Origin: Ananas comosus
Lineage: Eukaryota > Streptophyta > Magnoliopsida > Poales > Bromeliaceae
NCBI RefSeq assembly: GCF_001540865.1
Contig: NC_033622.1
Location: forward strand, 11,275,137-11,339,136
Length of the DNA stretch: 64,000 nt
Direction: 5' to 3'
Part shown: positions 21,823 through 32,102 of the stretch, in pieces
How the letters are laid out: each line of letters begins with the position of its first letter
How positions within the stretch are numbered: position 1 is the stretch's first letter
Notes under the pieces: model-generated
Seen by the model: only the letters and a program-made list of their open reading frames with translations
The model's database searches: none
What the model was told of the DNA's origin: nothing
Program-made: the position numbers and the translations under genes

Positions 21823-22308
21823 TGTGACGACCCCGACTTCCCAGTGGGTTACCCATTCTAGGACTACTCCCGTCCTAGCACGCTTAGCTCTCTTAACCTC
21901 TTGGGTCTAGCTACCACCCAAAATGCTTAAGCCGGGTTAAGAGTTTAGCCCTATTATATCTCATATATAGGACTATCTGGGGTCTCACAATCTCCCCTCT
22001 TTTAAGCCCTGACGTCCTCGTCAGGCTCAGACTCACAAGTACTAGGCGATGTGAGACTCATCTCGCTAGCCCGTCATCCAGACCCTGGCTCAGTCGAGGC
22101 TCATCTCACACTTCCGGCTGGTAATTGGCTCTGATACCATCTGTGACGACCCCGACTTCCCAGGAGGTCACCCATCCTAGGACTACTCTCGTCCTAGCAC
22201 GCTTAACTCTCTTAACCTCTTGGGTCTAGCTACCACCCAAAATGCTTAAGCCGGGTTAAGAGTTTAGCCCTATTATATCTCATATATAGGACTATCTAGG
22301 GTCTCACA
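21823..22308 (-). mobile_element. Cassandra-type TRIM with 5S rRNA promoter in LTRs
   Basis: Complete 486-bp miniature retrotransposon. Two 167-bp LTRs (21823-21989 and 22142-22308) differ at few positions. They are bounded by a perfect duplication GCCCT (21818-21822, 22309-22313). On the minus strand each LTR runs TGTGAGACCC to GTCGTCACA. Two bases after the first LTR lies TGGTATCAGAGCCA (22139-22126), complementary to initiator tRNA-Met. A purine tract AAAAGAGGGGAG (22003-21992) precedes the other LTR. Each LTR carries a block matching plant 5S rRNA (22208-22154, 21889-21835), including AGTTAAGCGTGCT and the C-box GGATGGGTGACCTCCTGGG. That is the defining trait of Cassandra elements, whose transcription is by RNA polymerase III. 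No proteins; it depends on other elements. Confidence 0.93.
22154..22208 (-). promoter_or_regulatory. 5S rRNA-derived pol III promoter (element's 5' LTR)
   Basis: The minus strand reads AGTTAAGCGTGCTAGGACGA, then GAGTAGTCCTAGG, then GATGGGTGACCTCCTGGGAA. This covers the A box, intermediate element and C box of 5S genes with only about three differences from the plant 5S sequence as I remember it. The other LTR (21889-21835) has further changes in the C-box area (GAATGGGTAACCCACTGGG). Confidence 0.88.
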
Positions 22309-22603
22309 GCCCTTCCCAGTTGCTGCTGCTCGAGAGGTTACCAGCTACAGGTAGTGCTAGTTTTTTGAGTTTCTTATACATATTTGTTGTATCTCGCTGG
22401 GCGAGCATTTTTGTATATCTGGATGTATGTATGTATGTGGAACTTGTCCCTATTTATACCAGTTTTATTTGGGCAGCTCTATACTACTGGTTGTAGTATT
22501 GTATTTGTTACAGGTACAACTACGCTTCGTATACAGGAAAAATTTATTTGTGTACGACGGATTTGTCGGCGTATCTGAAAAACGTGTAATCCGGGGTGTG
22601 ACA

Positions 22604-22960
22604 GATTAAATTAAATAAAATTTTTATTTTGCCCTTCATCTATTTTCTATGTCTTTTTAATTAACTTGAATATCTTTTCTGAAAATTGCAAATACTGTTA
22701 AATTTATATTAAATTGAAACTAGTTAATTCGAACAACGAAAACTACACAAATAGTCAGCAAAAAAAAATCATTAATTTAGACGAAGTAGAAAATTGATCA
22801 ACAAAAAATATGGTATATCTTTGGTTTTAATTAATTATTAATTAAGATCAATAGAGACAAATATGATTTTCAATTGAAAAAATATAAATTTAACTAGTCA
22901 AACAACATAATCATAGACTAAATCATAAAGAAAAACTGAGTTATTTTTGAATGAGATACA
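22604..22960. repeat. Second part of the split AT-rich duplication
   Basis: It aligns with 18890-19150 (shared TAAATAAAATTTTTATTTTG and TTTTAATTAATT...TTAATTAA phrases). It is the downstream half of the unit interrupted by the long LTR. Confidence 0.6.
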
Positions 22961-22963
22961 TAA

Positions 22964-23565
22964 TATCATACAATTATTTATAATTTGGTATAACCAGAGA
23001 CAAATTAGTCTAAAACTCTTTGTCAACATGATGGACGGCATTTGGACATAATTCGTTAATTTATAATGGTAAATGATATTGACAATTTTGAAGGAGTATT
23101 CATAATTTTTTAGAACTTTCGAGGGGCAAGTTTAAAATTGCTCCTTAATTTATTAGCTCTACATAATATCACGCAATTATTTATAATTAGTTACAAATAG
23201 GGATAAATTAGTCCAAAATTCTTAGTCAGCCTTACATAAGTGTGTTTTTGACATAATTTATTAATTTATAGCGAAAAAATGAAGGGATATCCGCAACATC
23301 TTATCACTTTTGAGGGGCCACTTTTGAAATTGCCACTTAATTTATTAGCCCCGTATAATGCCAGAAATTATTTATAAATAGGTATAAATAGAACAAATAA
23401 GTTCAAAACTTTAATTAGTCAATGCAATAAAAGGAACTCTTAAGATAATTTATTAATTTGTAGTAGCGCACATGATATATTAACAATTTTGAAAAGATGC
23501 CTATAATATTTTATAACTTTTAAGCATTTATTAAAATTTGTGCTCATTAAGTTATAGAATTTTTA
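22964..23565. repeat. Three diverged tandem units of about 190 bp
   Basis: Units begin near 22967, 23161 and 23352, each with (T)ATAAT(A/G)(T/C)C..(C)AATTATTTATAA. Each then has an AAATTAGTC(T/C)AAAA-type block and ends near CTTT(C/T)GAGGGG...AAATTGC. No coding content. Confidence 0.65.
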
Positions 23566-23605
23566 GCCAACCTTCCGAGACACAAGCTGTTTAATTACGA
23601 TCTAA

Positions 23606-24033
23606 GGGACTGTTTGGTTACATATAGTTGTTACTGCATTGCAGTAGTAACTACATACAAATACAAATTTGGTGTTTGGTTTGATATATTTAATTTCAAC
23701 TGCTGCAGTAGGAATTGTACGAGGAGGCCCAACTATAGCAGTTGGAGAGAGTAACTTTAAATAAAAGATAAGTTGACCTCTCTAATTATTTTCTAAATAA
23801 AAAAAAATATATTTTTTTACATTATTGGAGATATTCTCATCATCATATATATAAAATGATAAAATTTTAAAAATCATTTCTCAGCTGCATACAACCAAAC
23901 AAATTATTTATAAGTACAGTACTTTCTACTATATCCAACCAAATAGGATGGATGTGGTTGCAATAACTATAGTTTCAACTGTATGCATCTTCAATTACAC
24001 TGTATTTATAATTATATTTAACTAAACGGATTC
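23606..24033. mobile_element. PIF/Harbinger-like MITE
   Basis: The ends GGGACTGTTTGGTTACAT and (inverted) GAATCCGTTTAGTTAAAT are bounded by TAA on both sides (23603-23605, 24034-24036). Internal phrases CAACTGCTGCAGTAG and TTTCAACTGTATGCA repeat on both strands. Same family as 60464-61317. Confidence 0.78.
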
Positions 24034-24381
24034 TAAAAATTGTTGCACCTACTGTGCATGGTACTAAATAAATGTACCTCAAGTTCATAGCATATAATAT
24101 GTATCTATCGCAATTGGCTAAGAATTTAATAGTTGATGACTTAGATTCTATGCTTGAAACTTAGTTATTTTATATTTCTAGCTAAATTTATTGTTTTAAA
24201 AAAGAACAAATCAGATAACTTGCTACTGTTTCAAAAAAAAGGGACAAAAATTCAAAGCTTATGTAAATGCTCTTTAAAGTAATCTTTTAGTTTCAAAGTT
24301 TGTTAAACAATTGTCCTTCAAGCACATGACATGGCACGAGTACTTCTTTGAGAGGCTCTCATTCCACCACTAAATTAAATA

Positions 24382-25681
24382 GGGCGTTTGGCTTAATTTT
24401 TAAAAAGTGATTTTGGACTAAAAATAATTTTTGGCACTATAGAGTGTTTGACAATCCCGTTCTTAAATTTTGACTTTAATTTTTAGAATCAATTTTTTAA
24501 TTTTTAAGGTCCAAATTCAGACGCAGCTAAAACTTAATTACTTCTTAAAATCTAATTTCGATTTTGAACTCAAACTTCAAATTTTTATTTTAATTTTCGA
24601 TTCAAAGTAAAAATTTAAATTTAATTATAAATTTTAATTTTAAAATTTATTTTGAATTTTTATATCTCACCTTTTCAAATTTAAAACTTAAAATTTAGAA
24701 ATTACATTTCATATTTTAAATTTTAAAATTTAAATTTAAATTTTAAATCTCAAATTTAAAATATTAAATATCAAAATTTTATAGTTGAAAATTGAAATTT
24801 AAGATAAAACAAAATTTACATTTTGAAATTTTAGAATTTAAAATTTAATTAAAAATTTTGAAATTATATATTTTAGTTTGTAAAATTACAAATTTCAAAA
24901 TTTTAAAATTTAAAATTTATTCTATTTTTTAAAATTAAAATTTTATTTTTATATTTTAAATATTCAAATAGATATGAAAATTTTAAATTTTATATTTCAA
25001 ATTTGAATTTTAAAGTTTAAAATTTAAAAATATAAAATTTAAAATAAATTTTAAAATTTAAATTTTAAATTTCAAATATCAAATTTTAAATTTGAAATTG
25101 GACGCTTATATTTAGCTTTATAAATTTATTTTTTTAATTTTAAATTTTCAAATTTCAATTTTTGAAATTAAATAATCAAAATTTAAATTTTGTAAAAACT
25201 TTAAAATTTAGTTAAAAATTTAAAATTTTAATTATATGTTTAGTTTTACAAATTACAAATTTCAAAATTTAAAATTTAAAATTTTAATTTTTAAATTTAA
25301 TTTAATTTTTTAATTTTTAATTTTTAAATTTAAGTTTTGTTTTTAAATTTAATATATTCAAATTTGATGTTTGAAAATTTTAAATTTTAAATTCAGATTT
25401 TAAATTTGAAATTGAACATTTATATTTAGCTTTAAAAATTCAAAATTTAAATTTTAACTTTTGGACAAATTTTAAATTATTTTAAAATAAAATTTACTCA
25501 AAATATTACTATATGCAAATATCAAATTTATTTTTGCCAAATAGATTTTCAAAATTATTTCAAAAAAATCTCTTTCATTTAAACTCAGCCAAATGTTATG
25601 CCGCTTTTAGCCAAAAATTATTTTTCAAAACCAAAATTAATGCTGCAGAAATTACTTTTTCAGAATCTAGACCAAATAGTC
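24382..25681. mobile_element. PIF/Harbinger-like element with AT-rich core, copy 2
   Basis: Left end GGGCGTTTGGCTTAATTTTT; right end CAGAATCTAGACCAAATAG. Internal subterminal blocks (TTAATTACTTCTTAAAATCT; AAATTACTTTTTCAGAATC) match those of the element at 3559-5041. The core is again AAATTTAAA-type sequence. The terminal 3-bp duplication is not clear in this copy. Confidence 0.62.
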
Positions 25682-25799
25682 AAAAGGCTTGTTTGATATT
25701 GAGATTTATCTAACCCCAATAGGCAAAAATGAAATAAAGTGAAAGTATATAAAAATTTATTTTTCTTTTTTTTTAATTGGATGGCACGAAATATACTAT

Positions 25800-25909
25800 A
25801 ATCGTATAATTACGATATATAAAACGCGATATTATGTGCCAATCTATAATGGCTAATGGTGCCTAGCGAAGTCCCAATCAGTGTGCACGATTAGTTTGTT
25901 CGTTGTGAA
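25800..25909. repeat. Upstream copy of a local segmental duplication
   Basis: TATTATGTGCCAATCTATAA ... AGTCCCAATCAGTGTGCA...TTAGTTTGTT is repeated at 28227-28310. Sequence after the hAT (28050-28200) is repeated again at 28527-28860. The duplication is older than the hAT insertion, which sits in only one unit. Confidence 0.75.
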
Positions 25910-26648
25910 TAGGGCTGGCAAATGAGCGAGCCAGCTCGTGTTCGACTCGTGTTCGACTCGTGTTCGGCTCGATATTCGGCTCGCTCGAGCTCGGCTCGAA
26001 TTAATTTCAAGCAAACTTGAGCCTAAATTTAGGCTCGAAATTAATTTCAAGCCAAGCTTGAGTATTACTCGGTTCGCTCGAATTAAGCTCGAAAAGCTCG
26101 AAATATATATATAGTATAGTAACCTAACTCTATATATATATATATATGCCACCCATTTGTTTTCGATGATGGAGCCTCCAAATCGATGATCGGCACCGTT
26201 GAAAATGATCTATACCACTTGAAGTATCTAGAAGCTAAATTTCAAATCATTTTGACATCATTGACCTAATGATCAAAGGATTTTAAAATTTGTAATTTTA
26301 TAGTCGATATGAGACGTTTTCTCGTTTAACGGTGTAACGATATCCAAATCAATTGAATTTTGGTTAGAAAATTTTTTAAACTATTTAGAACAAAATCTAT
26401 ACTCTTGATCTTAATTACGAGGCTCCTATCATCACTTTTTAAAGAATATTTATTTTCAGTCGTTCAATTTTGTGTCCACTTGATGAACAAGAAAATAATA
26501 TTGAAAAAGCATGAAATTTTGTTTCTAGATATTTCAAGTGGTATAGATCATGTTCAATGGCCGGTGTCGATCGTCGATTTAGAAGCTCTATCATCGAAAA
26601 CAAATGGATGGCAACAGAGCCTGTTTGCTACCGATAGCATTCCAGCCC

Positions 26649-26699
<51 letters not shown>

Positions 26700-26926
26700 G
26701 TCTACTATACTATTAATAGTACCAACCACTTGTTATTAATTAGGTTATCGGCCTTTGGATGAAGGGATGTGCGGTTAGAATCATAGTGATCCCTTAGGGT
26801 TGAGTGGGTGGTTAGTTGAATAATATGATTTAACGGGTGAAAATGGTCAAAAAGGTAGATCTAACAACACACAATTCGATAGCACCAAACATTTGGTACT
26901 ACTGATAATATAGTAGCTGGACTCTA

Positions 26927-26960
<34 letters not shown>

Positions 26961-27509
26961 GTCCGGCTACTATATTATCTATACTATTGATAGTACTAAG
27001 CGCTTTGTACTATTAAGTTTTATGCCGTTAGATCTGCCTATATATATACAGAGTCTGGCTATTATACTATCGATAGTACCAAGCATTTGGTGCCATCGAG
27101 TTTTCTGCTGTTAGATATATACCTTTGGCCATTTTTATTTGTTAGATCATACTATTCAACTAGCCACCCACTCAACCCTAGGGGGCTACTATCGTCCTTA
27201 CCGCACATCTCTTCATCCAAAGGCCGAAAATCTAATAGCAAACGATTTGTATTATTAATAGTATAATTGCCTAATTCTATATATATAGGCTCGGGTTACT
27301 ATACTTTTATAAGTATAGACTTTTTTATACTTATAAATTTTCAACCGTTGGATGTGCGATTAGAATGATAGTGGCCCCCTAAGATTGAGTGGGTGGTTCG
27401 TTGAATAGTATGATTTAGCGGATGAAAATAGTCAAAATGATATAAATCTAACGGTCGAAAGCTTATGAGTATAAAGGGGTTTATATTCATAAAAGTATAT
27501 ATAGTATTC

Positions 27510-27580
<71 letters not shown>

Positions 27581-28028
27581 TTTTAATTATATAAAATAAT
27601 ATATATTATGTATTTTAATTATGTGTATATAGAATTTAGATTATTGGGCCCACAAAACCAAACCAGCAAAATCCTACTCTAATTGTTCTCTTTCTCTCTT
27701 TTTCACTTATTAGCAGAGTCGCTTTTCCTAATTTTTTTAATATTATAATATCGTATTTCATGCATTCATTTTGTATGTTAAACTAGTTATTTTTTATATC
27801 AAATTTTAGATAACGCTTTATAAAAATTAAACTATAGATTGCACGATGTTAAGAATTTCAAGCAGCTCATTTAGGGCTCTAGCTCGTTCGACTCGAAGTT
27901 AGGCTCGCTCGAGCTAGGCTCGAATTAATTTCAAGCCAAGCTTGAGCCTAAATTTAGGCTCGAAATTAATTTCAAGCCAAGGTTGAGCGGAGGTAAGCTC
28001 GCTCGAGCTTGGCTTGTTTCCGGCCCTA
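25910..28028. mobile_element. hAT-like composite element, copy 2
   Basis: Ends TAGGGCTGGCAAATGAGCGA and (inverted) TAGGGCCGGAAACAAGCC, with a perfect 8-bp duplication GTTGTGAA (25902-25909, 28029-28036). The interior follows the same order as copy 1: GAGCTCG arrays; a foldback element (26150-26645); MITE-like units at 26697-26925, 26960-27275 and 27285-27515; (CT)n and (TA)n; an AT-rich stretch 27560-27850; and the right GAGCTCG array. No solo LTR is present. Non-autonomous. Confidence 0.85.
26150..26645. mobile_element. Foldback/TIR element inside hAT copy 2
   Basis: Left part TTTTCGATGATGGAGCCTCC and right part TCGATTTAGAAGCTC...ATCGAAAAC pair as inverted repeats. The copy at 9405-9905 is the same family in the opposite orientation. 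Confidence 0.65.
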
Positions 28029-28576
28029 GTTGTGAAACACACTTACTTGTCTATAGCTAGCTAGTTCATTTCTAAATATTAGATTTTCAAAATAAATTAT
28101 AATTATTTTATTGGGTATATATAATTCTTTTTCCAACAAAAAAGAGACTGATTCTAGAATATGAAAGTATTTGGGCAATTTATATAAAAAATCTATAATC
28201 GAATCATTAGAATACACAAAAGGTGATATTATGTGCCAATCTATAATGGCTAATGGAGCCTAGCTAGCGAAGTCCCAATCAGTGTGCATGATGATTAGTT
28301 TGTTCCTTGTGAAACATGGATTTTCTGACTTTCTTCCACTCGAAAGGATTTCTTTTCCTAGGAAGAGGGCGCTTGTTGTTTCGTCTGGTTCAATAATAGC
28401 GCCTATCCTAGTGAGTTTTAGGGACCCACCGGGCCAGAATCTTCTCAAGCTCTGACTTTGATAAATTTTCTCCAACACCTGATACGGCGACAACATCCGA
28501 GGAGGTACTTGTGTGACCCATGAAAAATCATTTCTAAATATTAGATTTTAAAAAATAAATTATAATTATTTTATTG
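28029..28576. other. Intergenic, unit 2 of the local duplication
   Basis: It contains the second copies of the host sequences described for 25800-25909. No gene is supported. A minus-strand open frame at 28260-28496 has no recognisable domain. Confidence 0.5.
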
Positions 28577-28778
28577 GCGTGTGTGTGTGAGCAGGGCTAC
28601 TATGTTATTAGGAGTACAACAGCTCTTATACTCCTAACTTTCTAATCACCCATCAAATTTGATGGATGGTTAGAATGAGAGAGAAAGGGATATTAAAGAG
28701 AAATTCAAGAAGAAGAGAAATTGAAACACCCAATTTCTCCCCAATATCTCATATCTCTCTCATTCTAACCTATATATA
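28577..28778. mobile_element. MITE-like insertion
   Basis: A (GT)n start, then CTACTATGTTATTAGGAGTA, with an inverted pair GGTTAGAATGAGAGAG (28671-28686) and CTCTCTCATTCTAACC (about 28755-28770). It interrupts a host sequence that is continuous in the other duplicated unit near 28100-28115, which supports an insertion. Confidence 0.6.
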
Positions 28779-28984
28779 TATATAATTCTTTTTCCAACAA
28801 AAAAAAAGGTGATTATAGAATATGAAAGTATTCGGCCAATCTGCATAAAAAATTTATAAGTTATGAGCTTTTCTAAAATTGGATTGGTTTCTTAAATTTT
28901 ACAGACTCGATCTGAATTTTCAGCAAACTGACCAAAATACCCTTATTTTTTTCTCTCTCTCTCTTTTTTTTCACTCATTATTTT

Positions 28985-29470
28985 TTTTCTATCCGAAGAA
29001 GCAGCGGAGGCGGAGGCGGAGGCGGCCCGCCTCGTCTCTGCCCCGCGCACTTCGCCCTCGAGCACGACCGCGCCCACACCCCCCGCCCTACCTTTTTTTN
29101 CTGACTAAAATACCATGATTCTCTTTTCTCTCTTATTTTTGTTTCTTTCGTTCTTTTTTTTTTTTAAACCCTCCTCCACCACCTCCGCGGCCCTCCTCAA
29201 TAGTAACGAGGACGGCAACGCGTTCTCTTCCTCCACCTTCGCCCTCCATCTCTACTCCAGTAAATTATGCACTCACCAGCCTACTTTTGGGAACCCGTGT
29301 CCCCACCATCGCCGCCGATGATAAAGAGGAAGCACTTCTTGGCACCAAAAAGCTTGCCAACGAGGGAGGCAGCACGCGGTCCACCCGCCTACCCCAGAGG
29401 GCGGCGGTGAGCGCGGCTTCGGCGGTGTTGGAGGCGAAGAGGGTGAGAGGTGTACAGGAGCATCTCTGGA
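28985..29470. other. GC-rich island, possibly captured coding fragment
   Basis: Sharply GC-rich with (GGCGGA)n-like repeats at 29006-29025, an N at 29100 and several short open frames on both strands. None matches a family I know. A minus-strand GTGAGT near 29274 could be a splice donor. It may be a captured or broken 5' exon like the Pack-MULE interior, but I found no flanking inverted repeats. Confidence 0.35.
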
Positions 29471-29570
29471 TTAGCATTTTTGTTTGTTTAAAATAGAAAA
29501 AAATTAACTAAAAGCCAACTAGAGAATAATGAAGAAAATCAGAGAAGAAGGAAGAAGAAGATGAAGTTAC

Positions 29571-29862
29571 ACTGTTAAAAATAAATTGTACTGTTTTAAA
29601 AGAATGTTGCACTATTATGGACGTAAGTTGTACTCTTTGAAATATAAACTGCACTCTTTAAAATGAGAGTTACACTCTTTAAAAAAAGTTACACTCTTTG
29701 AAAGATATTTACACTATTTTTTTTTGTTGCACTCTTTAAGATGTAAACTGTATCCTTTAAGAGCAGAAATAGTGTAAATATCTCTCAAAGAGTATAATTT
29801 TTATTTAAAGAGTACAATTTTTATCTTAAAAAATACAGTTTATATATGAAAGAGTGCAATAA
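29571..29862. repeat. Degenerate ACACTCTTT-motif array
   Basis: At least ten near-copies of (A/G)CACTCTTT or its complement AAAGAGTG/AAAGAGTA occur at 20-35 base spacing. The sense form dominates in 29571-29760 and the complementary form in 29785-29862. No coding content. Confidence 0.7.
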
Positions 29863-29874
29863 GAAAAAAAAATT

Positions 29875-30918
29875 GTAGTATCCCTGGTGATTGGTTGTCC
29901 GCGAGATTTCAGTATTTGAGACTTGTCGACACATCTGGAGAGTGTCAGGACAAGTCGGAGTCATTTTGGCGCAAAACGGATGCAAAACGGACTTGACGCG
30001 AGGCGAGAGTGGAGTTCTGACGCTGAAATCCGTAAATTGTAGGATTTCAGTGTTCAGTACCGGTACCACGCAGGGGAGTATCGGTACCCCAGTGTGATTC
30101 CAAAATAGCATGCTCTCGGGTTGCGCCAATTTGATGCTGAGTACCTGTACGGTATCCGGCTGGTACCGGTACTCTGTGTGTGAGCTTGCGGGCTGAGAGG
30201 CCGAGTACCGATAACCAAATCTGGTACTGTACTCTAGCTGAATTTTTGATTTGGTGAAGGGCATTTTGGTCCTTTGATGTGTCGATCAACCCAATGTTTA
30301 TCCCCAGCCTATTTATTGACAGAGAGAGCTTGTAACCAGTTCTTCTTCTTCTTTCCCTCTCTCTCTCTAGCTGGTGGATTTGTACGTGGTTGAGATCGCG
30401 GCTCGAGTGCAAGAGGTTGTCGACGTCGATTCGGAGGGTTGTTCGAGCGTGCGTGCGTCGAGGTTGCATCGTTAGAGGCCGGGCGAGCGCGTGATTTCAT
30501 CTCCTTTAGACTTCTCGCCGTGGTTGGACAAGCTTTTCGAGGTGGTTTGAAGTTTACCGAAATCGTTGGAATATCTACTAAGTTTTAGTATGGTCGACAT
30601 GTTTTATTGGTTTATTTCGTTACTAGTACTCGAATTCATGGAATAGTGATAAAATCTGAATTTGGAGTTAAACTAGTAGTATAATTTTACATGTTGGACT
30701 TGAAATTGATTTATGAGAAAATATATAAATTCTATACTGTCACTTTCTAAAAATTACCAGATTTAACTTTAAAAACTGTGATTGTTTTGAACTTGAAATT
30801 GATATAGGAGAGAATATATAGATTCTATACTGTCACTTTCTGAAAATTATCAGATTTAGTTTTACGAGCTGTGATTGTTTTGTATCGTCGCTGTTAGTAT
30901 GCGATGGATATCCAGATA
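29875..30918 (+). mobile_element. Truncated copy of the long LTR family
   Basis: It starts TGTAGTATCCC, and the first 100 bases align with the LTR at 19553 (GAGAGTGTC(A/G)GGACAAGTC, GGCGC(A/G)AAA). ACCGGTAC-type palindromes occur at about 30058-30075 and 30155-30172. It aligns with 41200-41385 near its end (TTTAGATTCTACACTGTC-type phrase, GCGGTGGATATCCAGA) and then stops abruptly. The 3' third is missing. Confidence 0.75.
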
Positions 30919-32102
30919 GAATCCTAAACCCTAAACTATTTTACGGTGAATCAAACCATCCGTCAACTCAATCCGTCAATTGTCCCATCTCCCCACAACC
31001 CTGGAGATCGAATGATTTGTACGTAATTGGAATCTCCGAACATTTTTAATTTTTGCGCACAAATAGTGTGGTTGATGTGCCCCAGGCGAAGAAACAAAGC
31101 CGTACGTTGTGGACACGGTGGAGGGCGAGGCGCCACACAACTTAATTAGCTCGATTCGTAAGATCGATCCATCCGTCTCCCAACCATCCTTCAAACACTC
31201 GTTATCATCTCAAACACAAAAGAAAAAAAATCTCAGCTAGAGAATTATGTGGAGAGCATTACTTTACGTCTCCACTAGAGACCAGTGGGCCACGTTGGTT
31301 GGTTAATTAGTTAAGTTACGAAAATGCTTTGGACCTTTTATATTATTATTATTATTATTTTTTTTTTTTCTCATCTTTCTTCTCTGTAAACTTCAATCAA
31401 ATTCACCATTATTGCAAGTTTTTCTTTCGCTTCTTAATTTTCTCTTAAAACTTTTCTTTTGAGCAGAATAAGAAAACATTATAGAAAAAATTGATGAAAA
31501 AAGCGACATGCGCTCGACATTGGTGAAACAACACGTGTCTTAGATAAATGGAGATGGTGAAATTTTAATTACGGATTGAAAACTAGGATGAAGGAGAGAG
31601 AGAAAAGAAGAAGAAAAGTTCTCATTGCTAGGATTTTGAATGAGATAATAACGTATAATATAAGGGGGTAAAAATATCAATTTATCTTTCATTCACTAAT
31701 CAAACTTAAGTATTTTCTATACAGTTAATTAAATTTTTTTAACGGATCATAACGGCAGGGACATATTTGAAAACAGTAAAATTTTTGCCAAGATAACATA
31801 AAAAAGTTGAACTTTATAGAAATATGTTTAAAATTTGCTATGCTTACATAGAGCTGTTGGCAATTAATCTTATTATTTTTGTATGTTACTAATACGTCAG
31901 CATCTAAAGAGAAAAGTATTAAACGCTCCTTTTGAGTTGTACCGTTGGTTGTTTGATTTTTGTGCTTTATGTATGCTTCAGTCCATTTTACATTGAGAAG
32001 GAAGTGCTTTTGATGCAATTTTTGTTTTTTTTTCCCTTCCTTTGCTATCTCCATCTGCTTTTGTCTTTCCATAACACTAGGTAGGATGCTCCCTAGGAAT
32101 GT
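30919..32102. other. Intergenic with a decayed MULE-type terminus
   Basis: No gene is supported. The stretch 31570-31875 resembles the right terminus of the Pack-MULE (shared GGGGTAAAA.TATCAATT, CGGATC(A/C)TAACGG(C/T)AGGGAC, ATTTTTGC). I could not find a matching left terminus. The minus-strand open frame at 31725-32105 overlaps this repeat and is not called. Confidence 0.5.

Larger units (their letters stand above)
19553..22603 (+). mobile_element. Long solo LTR with two nested insertions
   Basis: It starts TGTGGTATCC and ends GGGGTGTGACA, matching the ends proven by the duplicated flank of the copy at 17588. Subtracting the nested solo LTR (20191-20918) and TRIM (21823-22308) with their duplications leaves about 1.8 kb. 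It shares long stretches with 29875-30918 and 40715-42369. A cluster of TGTACCGGTACA palindromes lies at 19726-19858. The flanks TAGGA and GATTA do not match, so the target duplication is lost. No gag-pol sequence is visible. The size suggests a Ty3-type LTR; that is inference. Confidence 0.75.

Noticed and set aside
22154..22208. Genuine 5S rRNA gene
   Set aside because: Only the internal promoter part is present, it lies inside LTRs, and the 5' half of 5S rRNA is missing.
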